Below, in pieces: positions 1 to 11,013 of a stretch of 64,000 bases of DNA. A program made the translations under genes and the position numbers. The stretch lies in the NCBI RefSeq assembly GCF_002865645.1, contig NW_020194619.1, positions 744,001-808,000 on the forward strand. The letters are read 5' to 3'. The notes beneath the pieces were generated by a model that saw only the letters and a program-made list of their open reading frames with translations, was not told the DNA's origin and did not search any database. The stretch comes from Hyaloscypha bicolor E (Eukaryota > Ascomycota > Leotiomycetes > Helotiales > Hyaloscyphaceae). Numbering within the stretch: position 1 is the first letter of the stretch; the number at the start of each line of letters is the position of its first letter.

Positions 1-116
1 TCGCAGCCTTCTCCAACAATCACACATCCAGCACCTCTGCGCAGGATCAACAGAGGCCTATTTCGGGGACGGGTCTGTATGCGGAGGAGGGGCACAAGGA
101 ATTCGCGGTTTTGTGA
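1..116 (+). CDS. 3' tip of an upstream gene (partial, tentative)
   Basis: Frame 3 is open from the window edge to a TGA at 114-116 and gives 37 residues ending in ...EEGHKEFAVL. Composition (Ser/Thr/Gln-rich, then mixed) looks like a real C-terminus rather than repeat translation. A GTGTGAG-type tandem repeat begins at the stop codon itself. The other two forward frames have no better case. No family can be named from so short a piece, and it could be chance. Confidence 0.35.
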   Translation, partial: AAFSNNHTSSTSAQDQQRPISGTGLYAEEGHKEFAVL

Positions 117-171
117 GGTGTGAGGTGTGAGGTGTGAAGTGTGAGGTGTGGAGAGTGAGGTGTGGAAGTGT
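114..171. repeat. short tandem repeat, GTGTGAG-like units
   Basis: About seven imperfect 7-10 bp units of the form GTGTGAG/GTGTGGA. The same motif occurs in reverse complement at about 6905-6950, and related GAGGTGAG arrays lie near 7385, 25905 and 55975. Confidence 0.8.
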
Positions 172-3100
172 GCAGTCCAGAGGCCAGACGCAGTGGACGA
201 ACCCCAGCCGGGTTGGCCTTTCGAGACACTGCCAACAGGGCCGACCGGGCAGCGCCTTTTGAGGCTGCGCGGAGGAAGGGGAGGCGAGCACGCCGCGCTT
301 AATCGACTCGCATCTTTTTTGTACTTTTTTGCGATGTGCCTCACGCCAGCCAGCCCGGCTCCGGCGGTGATTCGCGGGCAATCTGGCTGTGCACACATCT
401 AGCTTTCCTCCTTTCGGCGAGGAATTCCCACAAACCCGTTTTCTGTTGGCAGATCCGCGGTCCCCTCCGTCGGCCTGGCTCGACTTTCTGGCATCTGCCG
501 GCAGCATTGCTGTACGACGCGTTTTCTTGCCTCGCCCGCACACTGACAGTAGAATTGCTTTTTCCTAGGCGGGCACGTACGCAATGGGTGATGAGTCCCA
601 ACTTCCCAACTTCCCAACATCCAAGACTCCCAAGACTGCCAGACTGCCAGACTCCCAAACCCATCGTGCCTGCGACTCGAGAAAAGCAGGCGCCGGAGAA
701 GGCAAGCCCTTGCAGAGCGGGCCATCGCCCAGCGCAAGGTTGTCAAACCGCCCTTCTGGCTCCAAACGCAAACGCTTTTGTGAAATTGTGATTTGTGAGG
801 TTGATGTTGGTTCGATTTCGGTTGCGAGTAGCGGATATGATCCTGGCCCGTAGGCAGCGCTTCAAGCACGGAGGCCGAGACGCAGCTCGGCAAAGCAAAT
901 GGGTGTTGACGCTGTAAGCGGGGCGGGCCTGCCCTGGGGTGTCCTCGCCTGTGCATGCATGCCTTTGCCTTTCTGCCGTGATATCTCGTCGTTATTGTGC
1001 TGTGTGCTCAAACGGCCAAACGCCCCCGCCCCCTTTCCCCCGCCCTCATCGAATCCCTCGTCCGTCTCCCAGGAACCAGTTTACAGTCGGGATCGCGATT
1101 GCGATCTCCCTCCAGAAATTGTCGCCATCCCATACCCTTGGCGATCCTCATGATCTATTCTTGTCACATATCCCTGCCACGGATCCCTTCGTTCGGAGCA
1201 TTGTTTCAAAGAGACGCAGCCGGGCTTGATGACGGCAAGGGGCACCAGATATCCTCCCCGCCCCTCCTCACCCCATCAAGGTGGGCTTCAACTCGGTTTG
1301 CTCATCAGTCATATTCATGCGCACAGGGATTGAAGCGGCAGGAGTCGTGACCAAGTCCAGTACATCCAAAGTGACGCTCCGATCGTAATTACACGACGCG
1401 TTTTCATCCGAACAACTGCACCCTGAGGAACTCTAACCATGCCGGCGACGAGGGAAACGGGTGTTAGAACAACGTTGAGCGCCCTAGGCTGACTGGCTGG
1501 GAGCACTGCGCTTCTCGGCGCAGATGTGCTTCTGCTGAGTTCTGTGGCACCGCGAACACGAGCCTGGACACAGCCCTTCTTGTGTTGCTCCAGCGTCCGG
1601 CTCTGCAGTCAATATCAACTCAACACAGGCGGCCTTGTGTGCAATGTGCGCGTCTTGCTGAAGGTTGGCCCTCGAACTTATTGCAGCCTTGCCCAATCGA
1701 GATAACCGCCGACGAAGAGGCAAGAGACGCAGCCAATGGCGCGGCAGAGCAGGGATGGATGGCTCGCGGTAGTACGTCCAGATTGTGATGTGCTTTAAGA
1801 CGGGCGCGCTGATGCAAGTGCAAAGCGAGCAGCCGCTCAGCTGCTCCTGTCCAGCGATGGCAGAGCGCAGCAGGAGGGAGAGGCAGGTGGGAGGGGGAAC
1901 GGGCAAAGCGTGAAGCTACGTCTGGCTGTCGTTGAGGAACCCTGGTCTGCCGGCGCCAGGCTGGGAAGCCTTCCCATCTCTCCGGACTGCTGTAAGAGCA
2001 CAAACGTGCCATATGCACCTCATCTGCTCCTGCTCCCGCCCAGCGATCCCGCGGACTGGCTCTCTTCCCCCCTCTCACTTGCTGGCCTGCTGCGTAGTGG
2101 TGATAGTGCTGATGTGCGGAGAGACAAGGCTGGAAAATGCCCTGAGAATGGCCCCCGGCCCGTGTGACTTCCCAGATCCAGCATGCGTGAAACCAACGAT
2201 CGCCACGGCACACGCCTTGCAATCTTTGGACCCTCGCCGTGGCAGCCTCGATGAATAATTGATACCGTGCAAGCATACAAGCTGGACGCATGCGGGCTGG
2301 TGTCTGACGCAGCGGGGGCCGTAAGCTGAACCGCCAGGGGCCTTAGCGACGTGGTCCCGCAATAGGCGCGCGATATGGCTCCGTGCCAGGAGGGCACAGC
2401 ACCCACCCCATGACGACTGAACCACAGGCGAGCGTCAATATATTGGCAGCAGCCCCAAACGGCGAGCATTCTTTGCGTCGTCCGTTACCAAGCCACTGGG
2501 TCTGCGTGCGTCCTTCCCTCCTCGCCTTCCATCAGGTCCACCTCCACTCCACTCCACTCCAGACCAGTCCTGTCCTGTCCTGTCCTGTCCTGTCCTGTCC
2601 TGTCCTGTCCAGTGCAGTCCCAGTGCAAGTCAATATTCGCAATCCCAGCAGAGGATCCGTCTGCATTTAGTTCTATCGATCGCGGCCGACCAGGAATCGA
2701 TTCGAGTTACACGCGTTTGCAGCACTGACTCGGGTGCAGCTGGGCGGGGGAAAACAAAGTTGAACGAGACGAAAGCATAGACGATTTGGCCGGTCCCTCG
2801 TCCTTTTTCTAATTCTGTCACAACTGTGCCACGTGAACTCACGGGGAAACTTCTAAAGCTCACTGATCAGCTTACGACCTAACGGAATCTGCATTTATCC
2901 ACCAAGGGACGTATGCCGAAGGCGGCGTGAAACTCACCTGAAGGCAGTCCTCAATGCCAGTTTGTCGACGTTCCTGGATCAATTCATTGTTACGCAAGGC
3001 GCGCCAGTTCGGATCAACCGCCTCAACGCAACCCCACGACGGCGGATTTTAGTCCAGTGACCGTAGCACGAGGCCCATGAGACACAAACTTGCAGGGACT

Positions 3101-3789
3101 TCCTTTCACGGCCTTATTGTGGATCAGATAACATCATTGCCCATCATCCTCTTGTCCTAGTATATTCAGGCCCAGCCGTCCAGGATTGAGACTTCAATCG
3201 TTGAAGAGAGATAGTGCCGGAAACTCCGAGAAACGAGAATCTAGAAGAACAGGAGGAGGAATCGTTGGATTGAGGGGAACGCGAGCCAACCAAGCTGAAA
3301 AGTGAGCAGTTGCACCAAGAACGGGATCAAAGAGAGTGGTTGAGAGGTACTTGGGAGTTTTGAGTTGGAACCGACAAAAAAGAAGAATTGTGCAAGAAGT
3401 TGACGACATCGAAGAAAGTTGCTCTCGCTTGATCAGTCTTAGGAAATCAGGAAAGAGTTTCCGTACTGGAGCCAACCCACGATTCACTCTCGAGGGTCAT
3501 ATTCGACTTCTGGAAAAGCACTCCTCCCGACCAGGTGGAATTTCGAAGTGAGAAGGCTAGGGCCGCCTGTTGTCGTGATTTATTTTCGTCCTCGTCTGAG
3601 GGGAGGGGAGGTTAGCAGAAGTCTTGGAAGTGCCTCGCGACGAGGCTCTGTTTGTCCAAAACAACCGTCAACACGGCGACACACAAGAGTCCGCTGGGAA
3701 GCCTGGGCTTTGTCAGTCTAGCCAGGGAAGTATTAGGCACTACCTTGGTGACGGCCAAATTCGCTGGGGACGCTCCTTCTACATTCCAG
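172..3789. other. long gene-free stretch upstream of the acetyltransferase/TF gene
   Basis: No frame here has convincing codon use, a family motif or a consistent splice pattern; the many open frames on both strands reflect high GC. It holds a CCCAACTT/CCAGACT-type array near 597-660 and a pyrimidine pentamer array at 2571-2610. The last 600 bases are probably promoter and 5' leader of the gene starting at 3790. The length (3.6 kb) is unusual for this otherwise gene-dense window, so an unrecognised small gene or a non-coding RNA cannot be excluded. Confidence 0.6.
2571..2610. repeat. pentanucleotide microsatellite (TGTCC)8
   Basis: Eight perfect TGTCC copies, preceded by a short CTCCA array at about 2542-2560. 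Confidence 0.95.
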
Positions 3790-5998
3790 ATGGCTACGGC
3801 AGCTGGCTTGGGGGGAGAGGAATCACCAACGTCTCGATTCACCGCGGTAAACGGAAAGGAGCAACCAGGCCCATCGATCGGGATGAATGGAAACAATGGC
3901 TCCAGGAGAGGTTCTGATGAAAGGTCGAATGGTAAACCGAGGATTTCTCCCCCTGGTCAGGAAAAATTGACCATCACCACGACCACGACTCAGAGGGAAG
4001 ATTGGATTGCGCCTCAAAATATAGACAGGCACCCTTATCAGCCTCCTGGCCCATACACCGAGAGTGAAGTTTCACACAAGCGTAAGAGATCAGGCTCAAT
4101 CGACCAGAACTCATCGTCTGCCAATTCGTACCACAGTCATGCTTTGCCATCTTCTACCAAACAAACACCGACCACTGCAACCACGGAGTCAGATGGACCC
4201 CGAGAAGAGGCTCTTCGTGCCCCACCACACTCGGATCCACGCCAATCTTATGGATCTGACGCTCAATTCAGACAGTTTATAGCTTCTGAAGATAACCAGG
4301 AATCTGCTGCAGGAAGCGATATCTGGCATTCTCGTCAATACTCTCAACAGGGGCATCTCACGTCAGATGAACATATCGGAGAGGTATTGCAGAGAGCCTC
4401 CCAGAGCATGGATGCTCAACGTGAATATGGTAGTCCTCCTGATGATGACAGATCTGCCAATCCGTACAGTGGGTATGGAAATGACAGACGGGAAATGTCT
4501 GCACAATCCGATCCGAAAAAACGGAAGAGAAACTTCAGCAACCGAACCAAAACGGGTTGCATGACATGCCGCCGACGTAAGAAGAAGTGTGACGAGAATA
4601 GGCCCGAGTGTGAGTGGCGTCAATTACAAATCGGCTCATGATTTTGATGAGCACATGAATGCTAATGATGAAAATAGGCAACAACTGCCTGAGGGGTGGG
4701 TTTGTCTGCTCGGGCTATCAACAACGAGGCCAATGGCCCAAGACAGAACAAAAGCAAGCACCAATTCCTCTTCAGTCAAAGACGGAGTACGAGAATTCTC
4801 CCTACACTCAGTCATCGCCCTATTCGTCTCACCTGGGACACCCTCGACGAGAACCACTCCCGGGATATCGTGGCCAAACCTTGCGGGTAGATCCTCAGCA
4901 CGGGCGACCAATAAGCCTGGATGACGATCAGCCTAGTGCTTCAACAATCCCAAGTGCCTCGGTGGCCAGTCCTGAGAACAGCAGGTTGTCTGCAATTTCT
5001 TATGCCCAGCAAACGCCAACCCCAATAACTGCAGTCAGCACTGCTTACCCGGATCGGCAGCTCAAGAACGCCTACGAACGTATAGGTCCTTTACACGATC
5101 TCACCAGGCAAGAGCCAAGGCCAGATTCGGAAAGTGGCACACCACAGTCCGCGTCTTCCAACCTGCCGCAGATTTTGCATCCTCAGATGCATTCCGAAAG
5201 CCCTCATACCAACCCTCAGGTTGCGGCACAATTGGCATTATCGAATCTTGCTTCGACATCCCGGCAACGAACGCAGAAGGAAGAAATGCTTGCAGGCCGC
5301 CACTACTTCCCATTCGACAAGGAGCTAGTCCTTGAGCGGGAGCGCTGCAATGGAGCTTGCTGGAGGTTCAACAGCAGCACCAATCCCAACAACGGTGTAT
5401 CCCCTGAAGAGCGTGCGCGCCTTTTTAGAGATATCCTGCAACCCCGCGAGCATGTCATCTCACCAACGCAAGCTTCGCCTGTCACTCCGGTGGGCCGTGT
5501 AGGCGACAATGTCGTTGTCGAGGCGCCTTTCAATTGTGATTATGGCTACAATATCAGCATTGGGCAAGATGTGGCCATCGGAAAGAACTGTACCATTCTC
5601 GATACCTGCGAGGTTAAGATTGGTGACAGATGCAACATTGGACCGAATGTCAATATCTACACAGCCACACTACCAGTTGATCCAAAGAGGAGGCTGGGTT
5701 CTCGAGGACCAAACCTGGGCCGGAAAATTACCATTGACAGCGACTGCTGGATTGGTGGTGGTGTTACCATTCTGCCGGGGCGGACAATCGGCAAGGGTAG
5801 TACCGTGGGAGCGGGCTCAATCGTTACGAGGGTACGTTCGTTGTGTGCTATCCTTGCCACCCTCCCTTGAATCCCCGACTTGCTGGTTTTTTCCTCGTCA
5901 AGAACTTTTTGCTGACTGCCTCAATCCAGGACGTCCCACCATACACTGTTGTCTGCGGAAATCCCGCCAGAGTGATTCGAGGCATATCCACCTCATGA
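3790..5998 (+). CDS. Zn(II)2Cys6 transcription factor fused to a maltose/NodL-type O-acetyltransferase domain
   Basis: Three exons: 3790-4609, 4678-5831 and 5930-5998 (introns 4610-4677 and 5832-5929, both GT-AG), 680 aa. The ATG at 3790 is the first in the open frame; the frame upstream has only TTG. Residues 1-250 are Ser/Gln/Asn-rich and probably disordered. A basic stretch leads into a zinc cluster at 257-284 with spacing CX2CX6CX6CX2CX6C; the first intron interrupts its fourth Cys codon. A second disordered stretch follows. From about residue 477 there is a maltose-acetyltransferase N-terminal region and a left-handed beta-helix of hexapeptide repeats, ending in the family tail VVCGNPARVIRG in exon 3. 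The family is known in fungi as a fusion of DNA-binding and acyltransferase modules. Oddity: the TATHP motif that carries the catalytic His of bacterial maltose acetyltransferase reads TATLP here (Leu about 605). It is probably nuclear; its target genes are unknown. Confidence 0.9.
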
Positions 5999-6904
5999 AA
6001 GATAAAGCCACTGTTTACTTTCTCAACACAAACACCCGTTTGCATCAATACAATCTTTATTACTGCCAACGAGTTTCCTTAATATACCCCGACTGCTCAC
6101 GGATGTCATTCTACTGTCTCGATTACGGAATAGCTTGTACACTGCTTGGTCTCTTTTCTGGGAGGGCGTTACTTTTGCATAGCGTTGATTTATTTATACC
6201 ATGGGTCGCTAGCTTTCAATTGGATTGGCCCATTTCTCATGTATTTACCTCTGCGGAAGGAAAAGATGCGTACACGAAGGAATTAGATGATTGCCGAGGG
6301 GCTCTGGTAGCTCTAATTGGGCTCTCTGGCGCTGCTTGTTCAGCAGCGTCTGTAATTATATTTCAAGGCCGGAGAGGCAAAAAGTCAAAATTTGAACTGT
6401 TGGCTCATAAGGCTGATGGACAGTTTTCGGTGTCGTGCAGAGTATGATTCTCTTCTACTGACGAGGGTATACAATGATTAAATACTCCGGAGACCGACGA
6501 TGCGAGCATGTCAATCGGATGATGTGAGTCCGGTAGATTGATGCAGATTTCATCCACATCCAACCTAGATTCAGGGGCTGCTCCTTCCTCAACCTGACTC
6601 GTCGCCTCACAGTCCACATCTGGACTCCTCACTGACCTTCAATATAACAACCAACTTCCCACATTCGGCCATTTCAAGCATCAATTGATGACGTATTCAT
6701 GGGCAGGTTAGGTTTAGTCGAGTGAAAGGCATGTGAGATTGGATCTCTTGGTGAGGTTGGTTTGTGTGAAACGGTCACACTGCAGCGAGAATGCTGTGTT
6801 CGGAGCGCCACCAAGTGAGACGTTCTCACACAAGACGCACCCGCACACCTCGTGGCCTCTTGGGGAGGGATTGTACCAGCGGCCAGGTTTTGCTTCGATT
6901 CTCG

Positions 6905-6950
6905 GACTTCACACTTCACACTCCACACCTCACACCTCATATTCACCTGA
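6905..6950. repeat. short tandem repeat, CACACCT-like units
   Basis: Imperfect 7-10 bp units (TTCACAC, TCCACAC, CTCACAC). This is the reverse complement of the array at 114-171. Confidence 0.75.
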
Positions 6951-7384
6951 GCTTGTGGCCCTACCCCCTGAAAACAACAACTGCGGACCAGCGAATCGCG
7001 GTCTGGTCTGATTCATGTGATGTGGCCGTCGACATACGCAAGCCTCTGGCGGCAGCAATTCTCCTTCTCTGTTGGCCAGAAATGTTTCGGCGGGCGTGCA
7101 GCGATTGTTTCAAGAGGAAGAAAATCTTGCATCCCCTGTCTGTGGGGCGGGCGGGAGCTTGGATGCGGAGTCGGTCCAGTTCATCCCAATTACGAGTCAA
7201 CTACGGGTAAGGGGAAAGATCAACATCGTGGCTGAGGGTCTGATGTAGCACTGCGGACATCAGCGGACGCGAGCGGACATCACCGGACAGCGGGAGTTTT
7301 GGAGTTGTGCTCTGGAGTTGTGTTTGGAGTTGTCAGTTGGATTCAATGCCTGGCTCGGAATCTGCGCAGCAAAAGTATCGAGGT

Positions 7385-7426
7385 TTCTGTGCAGGTGAGG
7401 TGAGGTGGTGAGGTGGTGAGGTGAGC
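7385..7426. repeat. GAGGTGGT short tandem repeat
   Basis: Repeated GTGAG/GAGGTG units on the + strand, about 700 bp upstream of the DPBB gene. Confidence 0.75.
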
Positions 7427-8126
7427 CAGTGCTCGCTCGTGCTCACAGAAAATACTCGTGTTGAGCAGTGCTGTGAGGATCGTCGTCCGTGGAGCAGGGG
7501 GTGGGAGGAGGAGCACGACTGCGTGCACGGGCCAGAATGCAGGAACGGGAGCAAAAAAAGCTGAGATGGAGCCAACCAGCAGGGCAGGGCATGGGCAGGG
7601 CGGCATGCCCGCGTGCTGTGTGCTACGTGCCATTGGGTGGCTGGCCCCCGCCCCTGAGCTAAAACGGGACGCGAAGAAAAAAAACACAGGTGGCGTGGTG
7701 GGGCAACGCCGTCCTCGCCAATCCAGTCCGAACCCCGGCCTCGAACCCGACCCCCGACCCCTCCTGGCTTCCCCTGCATGCCAGCCAGCTTGGTGAATTC
7801 GTTTTGACACTTCACTCCACTCCACTCTACTGATCTTCCTGTCGTCCTGCTCTTCCTACTCTTCTTCAACAACAACATTCCTTTCCCACACCTTCGCTTT
7901 GGTCGACGGCGTGCTGTACATTCATTCCTTCGGACAACCACCTTCTTCTAAGTTACCATTCTCATTCCCTTCTGCAGGACACAAACACACAATTGCACCA
8001 CCACCACCACAACCACCACCACCATCCATCGCCAGACGATCCAACGAATTTCTCTTTTCAGACAATTACCGAGCATTGGAGGACTTGCCCTGTACCGCTC
8101 TCAATTCGAACATTATCACGCGCATC

Positions 8127-8954
8127 ATGAAGTCAACAATCCTTGTCCTTTCGTCTCTCCTGGCTTCCACTGCCATTGCCCAACCCCACCACCAGCACAA
8201 TGCGAGGCATCACCACAACAAACGCGCTGAGGAAGTAGTATGGGTCACTGACTGGGTCACCGAATACACGACTGTTGATACCACTACTACTGTCTGGGTA
8301 TCCGAGGGTTATGTTGCTCCCACGACTTCCTCCTCCACGCCGTCTTCCTCTTCCGGAATCCCTGCTCAGTTTTTCGAGGGTGGAAACCGGCCAGCGAGTC
8401 CATCGGCAACATCAACATCAACACCCATCCATATTGCACCAATCCCGGCTTCTCCATACACCCCTCCAACAACAACCTCAATAGCCGTTGGGGTTACTCC
8501 TGCTCCAACTCCCAGCTCGACGATAGAGGCCCCTGCCTACGTTGCTCCAGTGTACACCCCACCCGCGGAAACTAGCGCTGCTGCGGCTCCTGCTGCCTCG
8601 AGCCCCTCCTCCTCTGACTCCTCAGGCGGCACATGCTCATCGGGCAGCCCATGCCAAGGAGACATGACTTATTATGAGGCGGGTCTTGGAGCATGCGGAT
8701 TAACGAATAATGGAACAACTGATAAGGTCGTTGCTCTCCCGCATGTTTTGATGGGTCCTCTTTCAAACACCAACCCATACTGCGGAAAGACCATCACAAT
8801 CAAATGTCCATCAACTGGCAAGACCACTACTGCTACTGTTGTTGACAAGTGCATGGGGTGCAACGACTACGCGATCGATCTCTCGAACGCGGCCTTCCTG
8901 GACCTCGATGAGCTCGCAATAGGTCGTACCAATGCCACTTGGTGGTTCAACTAG
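8127..8954 (+). CDS. secreted expansin/RlpA-like double-psi beta-barrel protein
   Basis: Single exon, 275 aa, ATG at 8127; the frame runs open for 76 codons upstream but without an ATG. Residues 1-18 are a typical signal peptide (cleavage expected after AIA). A His-rich pro-segment follows, with a Lys-Arg at 32-33 that could be cut by a Kex2-type protease. Residues about 40-165 are a Ser/Thr/Pro-rich, probably O-glycosylated linker. The C-terminal ~110 residues hold a six-cysteine double-psi beta-barrel (barwin/RlpA-like) with the motif VVDKCMGCNDYAIDLS, where the Asp in YAIDLS corresponds to the conserved barrel Asp. Such proteins act outside the cell on wall polysaccharide; enzymatic activity is not shown. 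It has no GPI signal and no cellulose-binding module. Confidence 0.85.
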   Translation: MKSTILVLSSLLASTAIAQPHHQHNARHHHNKRAEEVVWVTDWVTEYTTVDTTTTVWVSEGYVAPTTSSSTPSSSSGIPAQFFEGGNRPASPSATSTSTPIHIAPIPASPYTPPTTTSIAVGVTPAPTPSSTIEAPAYVAPVYTPPAETSAAAAPAASSPSSSDSSGGTCSSGSPCQGDMTYYEAGLGACGLTNNGTTDKVVALPHVLMGPLSNTNPYCGKTITIKCPSTGKTTTATVVDKCMGCNDYAIDLSNAAFLDLDELAIGRTNATWWFN

Positions 8955-9499
8955 GTCCTTCTGCTTCGCAGAGTCGATCTCTCAGCACCGATGTCGCTAG
9001 TCGATGATCACGAGTCTCTTTGGCCATGTTCATTCAAAGCATAGGATTGGGAGGCTGCACGTAGACGGCGTCACAACAAATTGGAAATCACATAGCATCA
9101 TGATGATTAGATGAGGTGCCAGGAGCACATTTCAAAGACGTCGATGATCTCTTCATGAGTTAGACCTTCTTGTATATATTTAGACCTTGATGTTTGCACT
9201 TTGCAATACATTCGGTAGCATCTGATCTTCTTCTCGCTAAACCAGGAAATGTGTCTACTCCAGGAACTTGTGTCTGGACTGTAATGGAGAAGCTAGAAGC
9301 AAGAACTTCAAACGAGCGTGACAAGAGGATAGGTCCAGGCTTTCATGGATAGGCTGGACACGCACAGCATTCCTTACTTCCCGGAATGTGTTGCTGGCAC
9401 GGTCCCTTTGCCCCTCAATCTATCATCAACCCTCACCCCGCAACCCCTCGGGCGTCCAACGGGCACCAGCTCAAACCAACAACATGTGTTCTAGTCCTC
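8955..9499. other. 3' flank of the DPBB gene
   Basis: No ORF, RNA gene or repeat recognised. It probably contains the 3' UTR and polyadenylation region of the DPBB gene. Confidence 0.5.
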
Positions 9500-9990
9500 C
9501 CACGAATGTAACCTGCCCAGTCACGAAGTTGTACGCTAATGTGAGGCTGTTCGCGAAGGGCGTATGCCACCGGGGAATAACCTCACATCAGCCACTGGCC
9601 AAGTTAGTAGTTAGTCTAATTAGTACGCAAACTATAGAGTAATGGTGAAGCTTTCCTAATACTTCGCATCTCCCACGTTAATTTTAAGCTTGATTCTTCT
9701 ATCCTTTACTATTTTTATAGTGTAGATAAGTAGCTAGATTGAATTTACACTTACTCCTACATACCACTTTTTGGGAAGGTGCTAAATGAGAATAGCCTCA
9801 CATTTGTGACTGACATATGCTAGTCAAGAATAGACTTATATACCTTACTAGTATAGTACGTGGGATTTGTGACCGGCCTATGCCAACTGGAATAATAAGA
9901 CCTTCATGACTGGTATACGCCATTCGTGAATAGCCTCAATTCATCACTAGCATACGTACTATTCGCGAATGGGAGGATATTCGTGGTTGG
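9500..9990. repeat. cluster of degenerate short repeats
   Basis: Variants of two short motifs, one like TGACTGGCATAYGCC and one like ATTCGTGAATAGCCTCA, recur five or more times in both spacings and orientations (for example near 9540, 9790, 9865, 9905 and 9960). The stretch is also rich in TA steps between 9600 and 9850. It looks like an old tandem array or the remains of a mobile element. Confidence 0.5.
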
Positions 9991-10001
9991 ACTAGAACAG
10001 A

Positions 10002-10835
10002 TGGCGCACTGCAGCCTCATTCACAGCGTCAAGAGCGGGCTCGCTTCCGTCAAATCTGGCATATCAGAACTACGAAAGCTATCGTCGAGCAAGTTCCCGG
10101 ACAAGGAGTTTTTGGAGGGGCGAGGTAACACTGTTCTCACAGTATTTTCCCTCAAAAACGAGAAGGAAGGAGATAACTGACGAAATCAAATCAAAGAACC
10201 GATCAAGATGGCCCAGACGACTTGCGTATCATGACAAGAAAGGACAGGTTGATGACCGAGTATCTAGGCCAAGAACTCTACCTCAACAGAGTCCGACTGG
10301 CCTTGGCCTTCCCAAGGCAATCCTCCAATACCCGAGCAAGTAATGGGAAGTTCAGATAGGCGGTGCTCGACGGGATGAATGGTGTCCTTGATTCTGTCAA
10401 AGAGGCAATCGGAAAGAGGGAACTAGAAAATCGGTAGGCTATTATAAAATCCAGCTTTTCATGATGGGGACTGACAGATGAAAGGTCGATCCATGTCCAG
10501 TATTAGGACCTCAGCTGCACAATACATATTCAGGTACAATATTGCTCTGCTGCCCTGAGATTTCCGTGGTACCGCACGGAGACTGGCCTTGCCATCCTCA
10601 CAAGCGTGCCCTCTGCTTATGACCCAGAATTTGTGAAAGGGGACCAGAATCAGCGGCTGTTTTATTGTATGAGGTGGACGAGCTCCGAGATGGGAAAACA
10701 CAACGACTTGGTCTGGGATGACTTGAACTTGGAGAGAAGAAGCGTGTCAAGAGGTTTTTGAAAGGGATTGTGGGGTTGAAAGGGAAGAACGAGGTTGGTG
10801 ATTTGGGAGAAGAATTCGAATCGCTATTGAAGTGA
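10002..10835 (+). pseudogene. decayed protein-coding relic, family not recognised
   Basis: Four stretches with protein-like composition lie in order on the + strand but in different frames. They are 10002-10180 (ends KEGDN), 10200-10436 (includes the block VLDGMNGVLDSVKEAIGKRE, with one in-frame TAG), about 10566-10742 (YRTETGLAILTSVPSAYDPE and onward) and 10728-10835 (KKRVKRFLKGIVGLKGKNEV to a TGA). Stops and frame changes separate them, and no set of canonical introns joins all four. This pattern fits a dead gene. A multi-intron gene that I failed to assemble is the alternative. Confidence 0.4.
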
Positions 10836-11013
10836 TATAATGGCGACTAGCCTTTGCAGTGTATGAAAGCTGTGCTTTGCGGGATATGCCAACCTTCGGC
10901 TTATCGTCCTAAATTGATTGAGAGATTCAACTGAAAAAGTCCCACTAAGCTATAATCATCCGATCAATGTGGAGTTTTAAACACTTGTTGTACATTAATA
11001 CAGCATTTCCACC

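Larger units (their letters stand above)
5999..8126. other. gene-free stretch between the TF gene and the secreted DPBB gene
   Basis: No supported gene on either strand. Open frames crossing 5999-6450 are tails of shadow frames. Tandem repeats sit at about 6905-6950 (CACACCT/CACACTT type) and 7385-7425 (GAGGTGGT type). Bases 7790-8126 are rich in pyrimidine and CCA/ACC runs and probably form the core promoter and leader of the next gene. Confidence 0.6.

Noticed and set aside
58..1350. Many 80-185 codon frames on both strands at the window start
   Set aside because: High-GC chance frames, several made of the GTGTGAG repeat; they overlap each other in all frames and none has motifs.
5509..6447. 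312-codon + strand frame overlapping the acetyltransferase end
   Set aside because: Out of frame with the hexapeptide domain, which is clearly coding, and its unique part has no recognisable features.
7333..7941. 202-codon - strand frame and overlapping partners
   Set aside because: Translation of GAGGTG repeats and pyrimidine-rich promoter DNA; no family signal.
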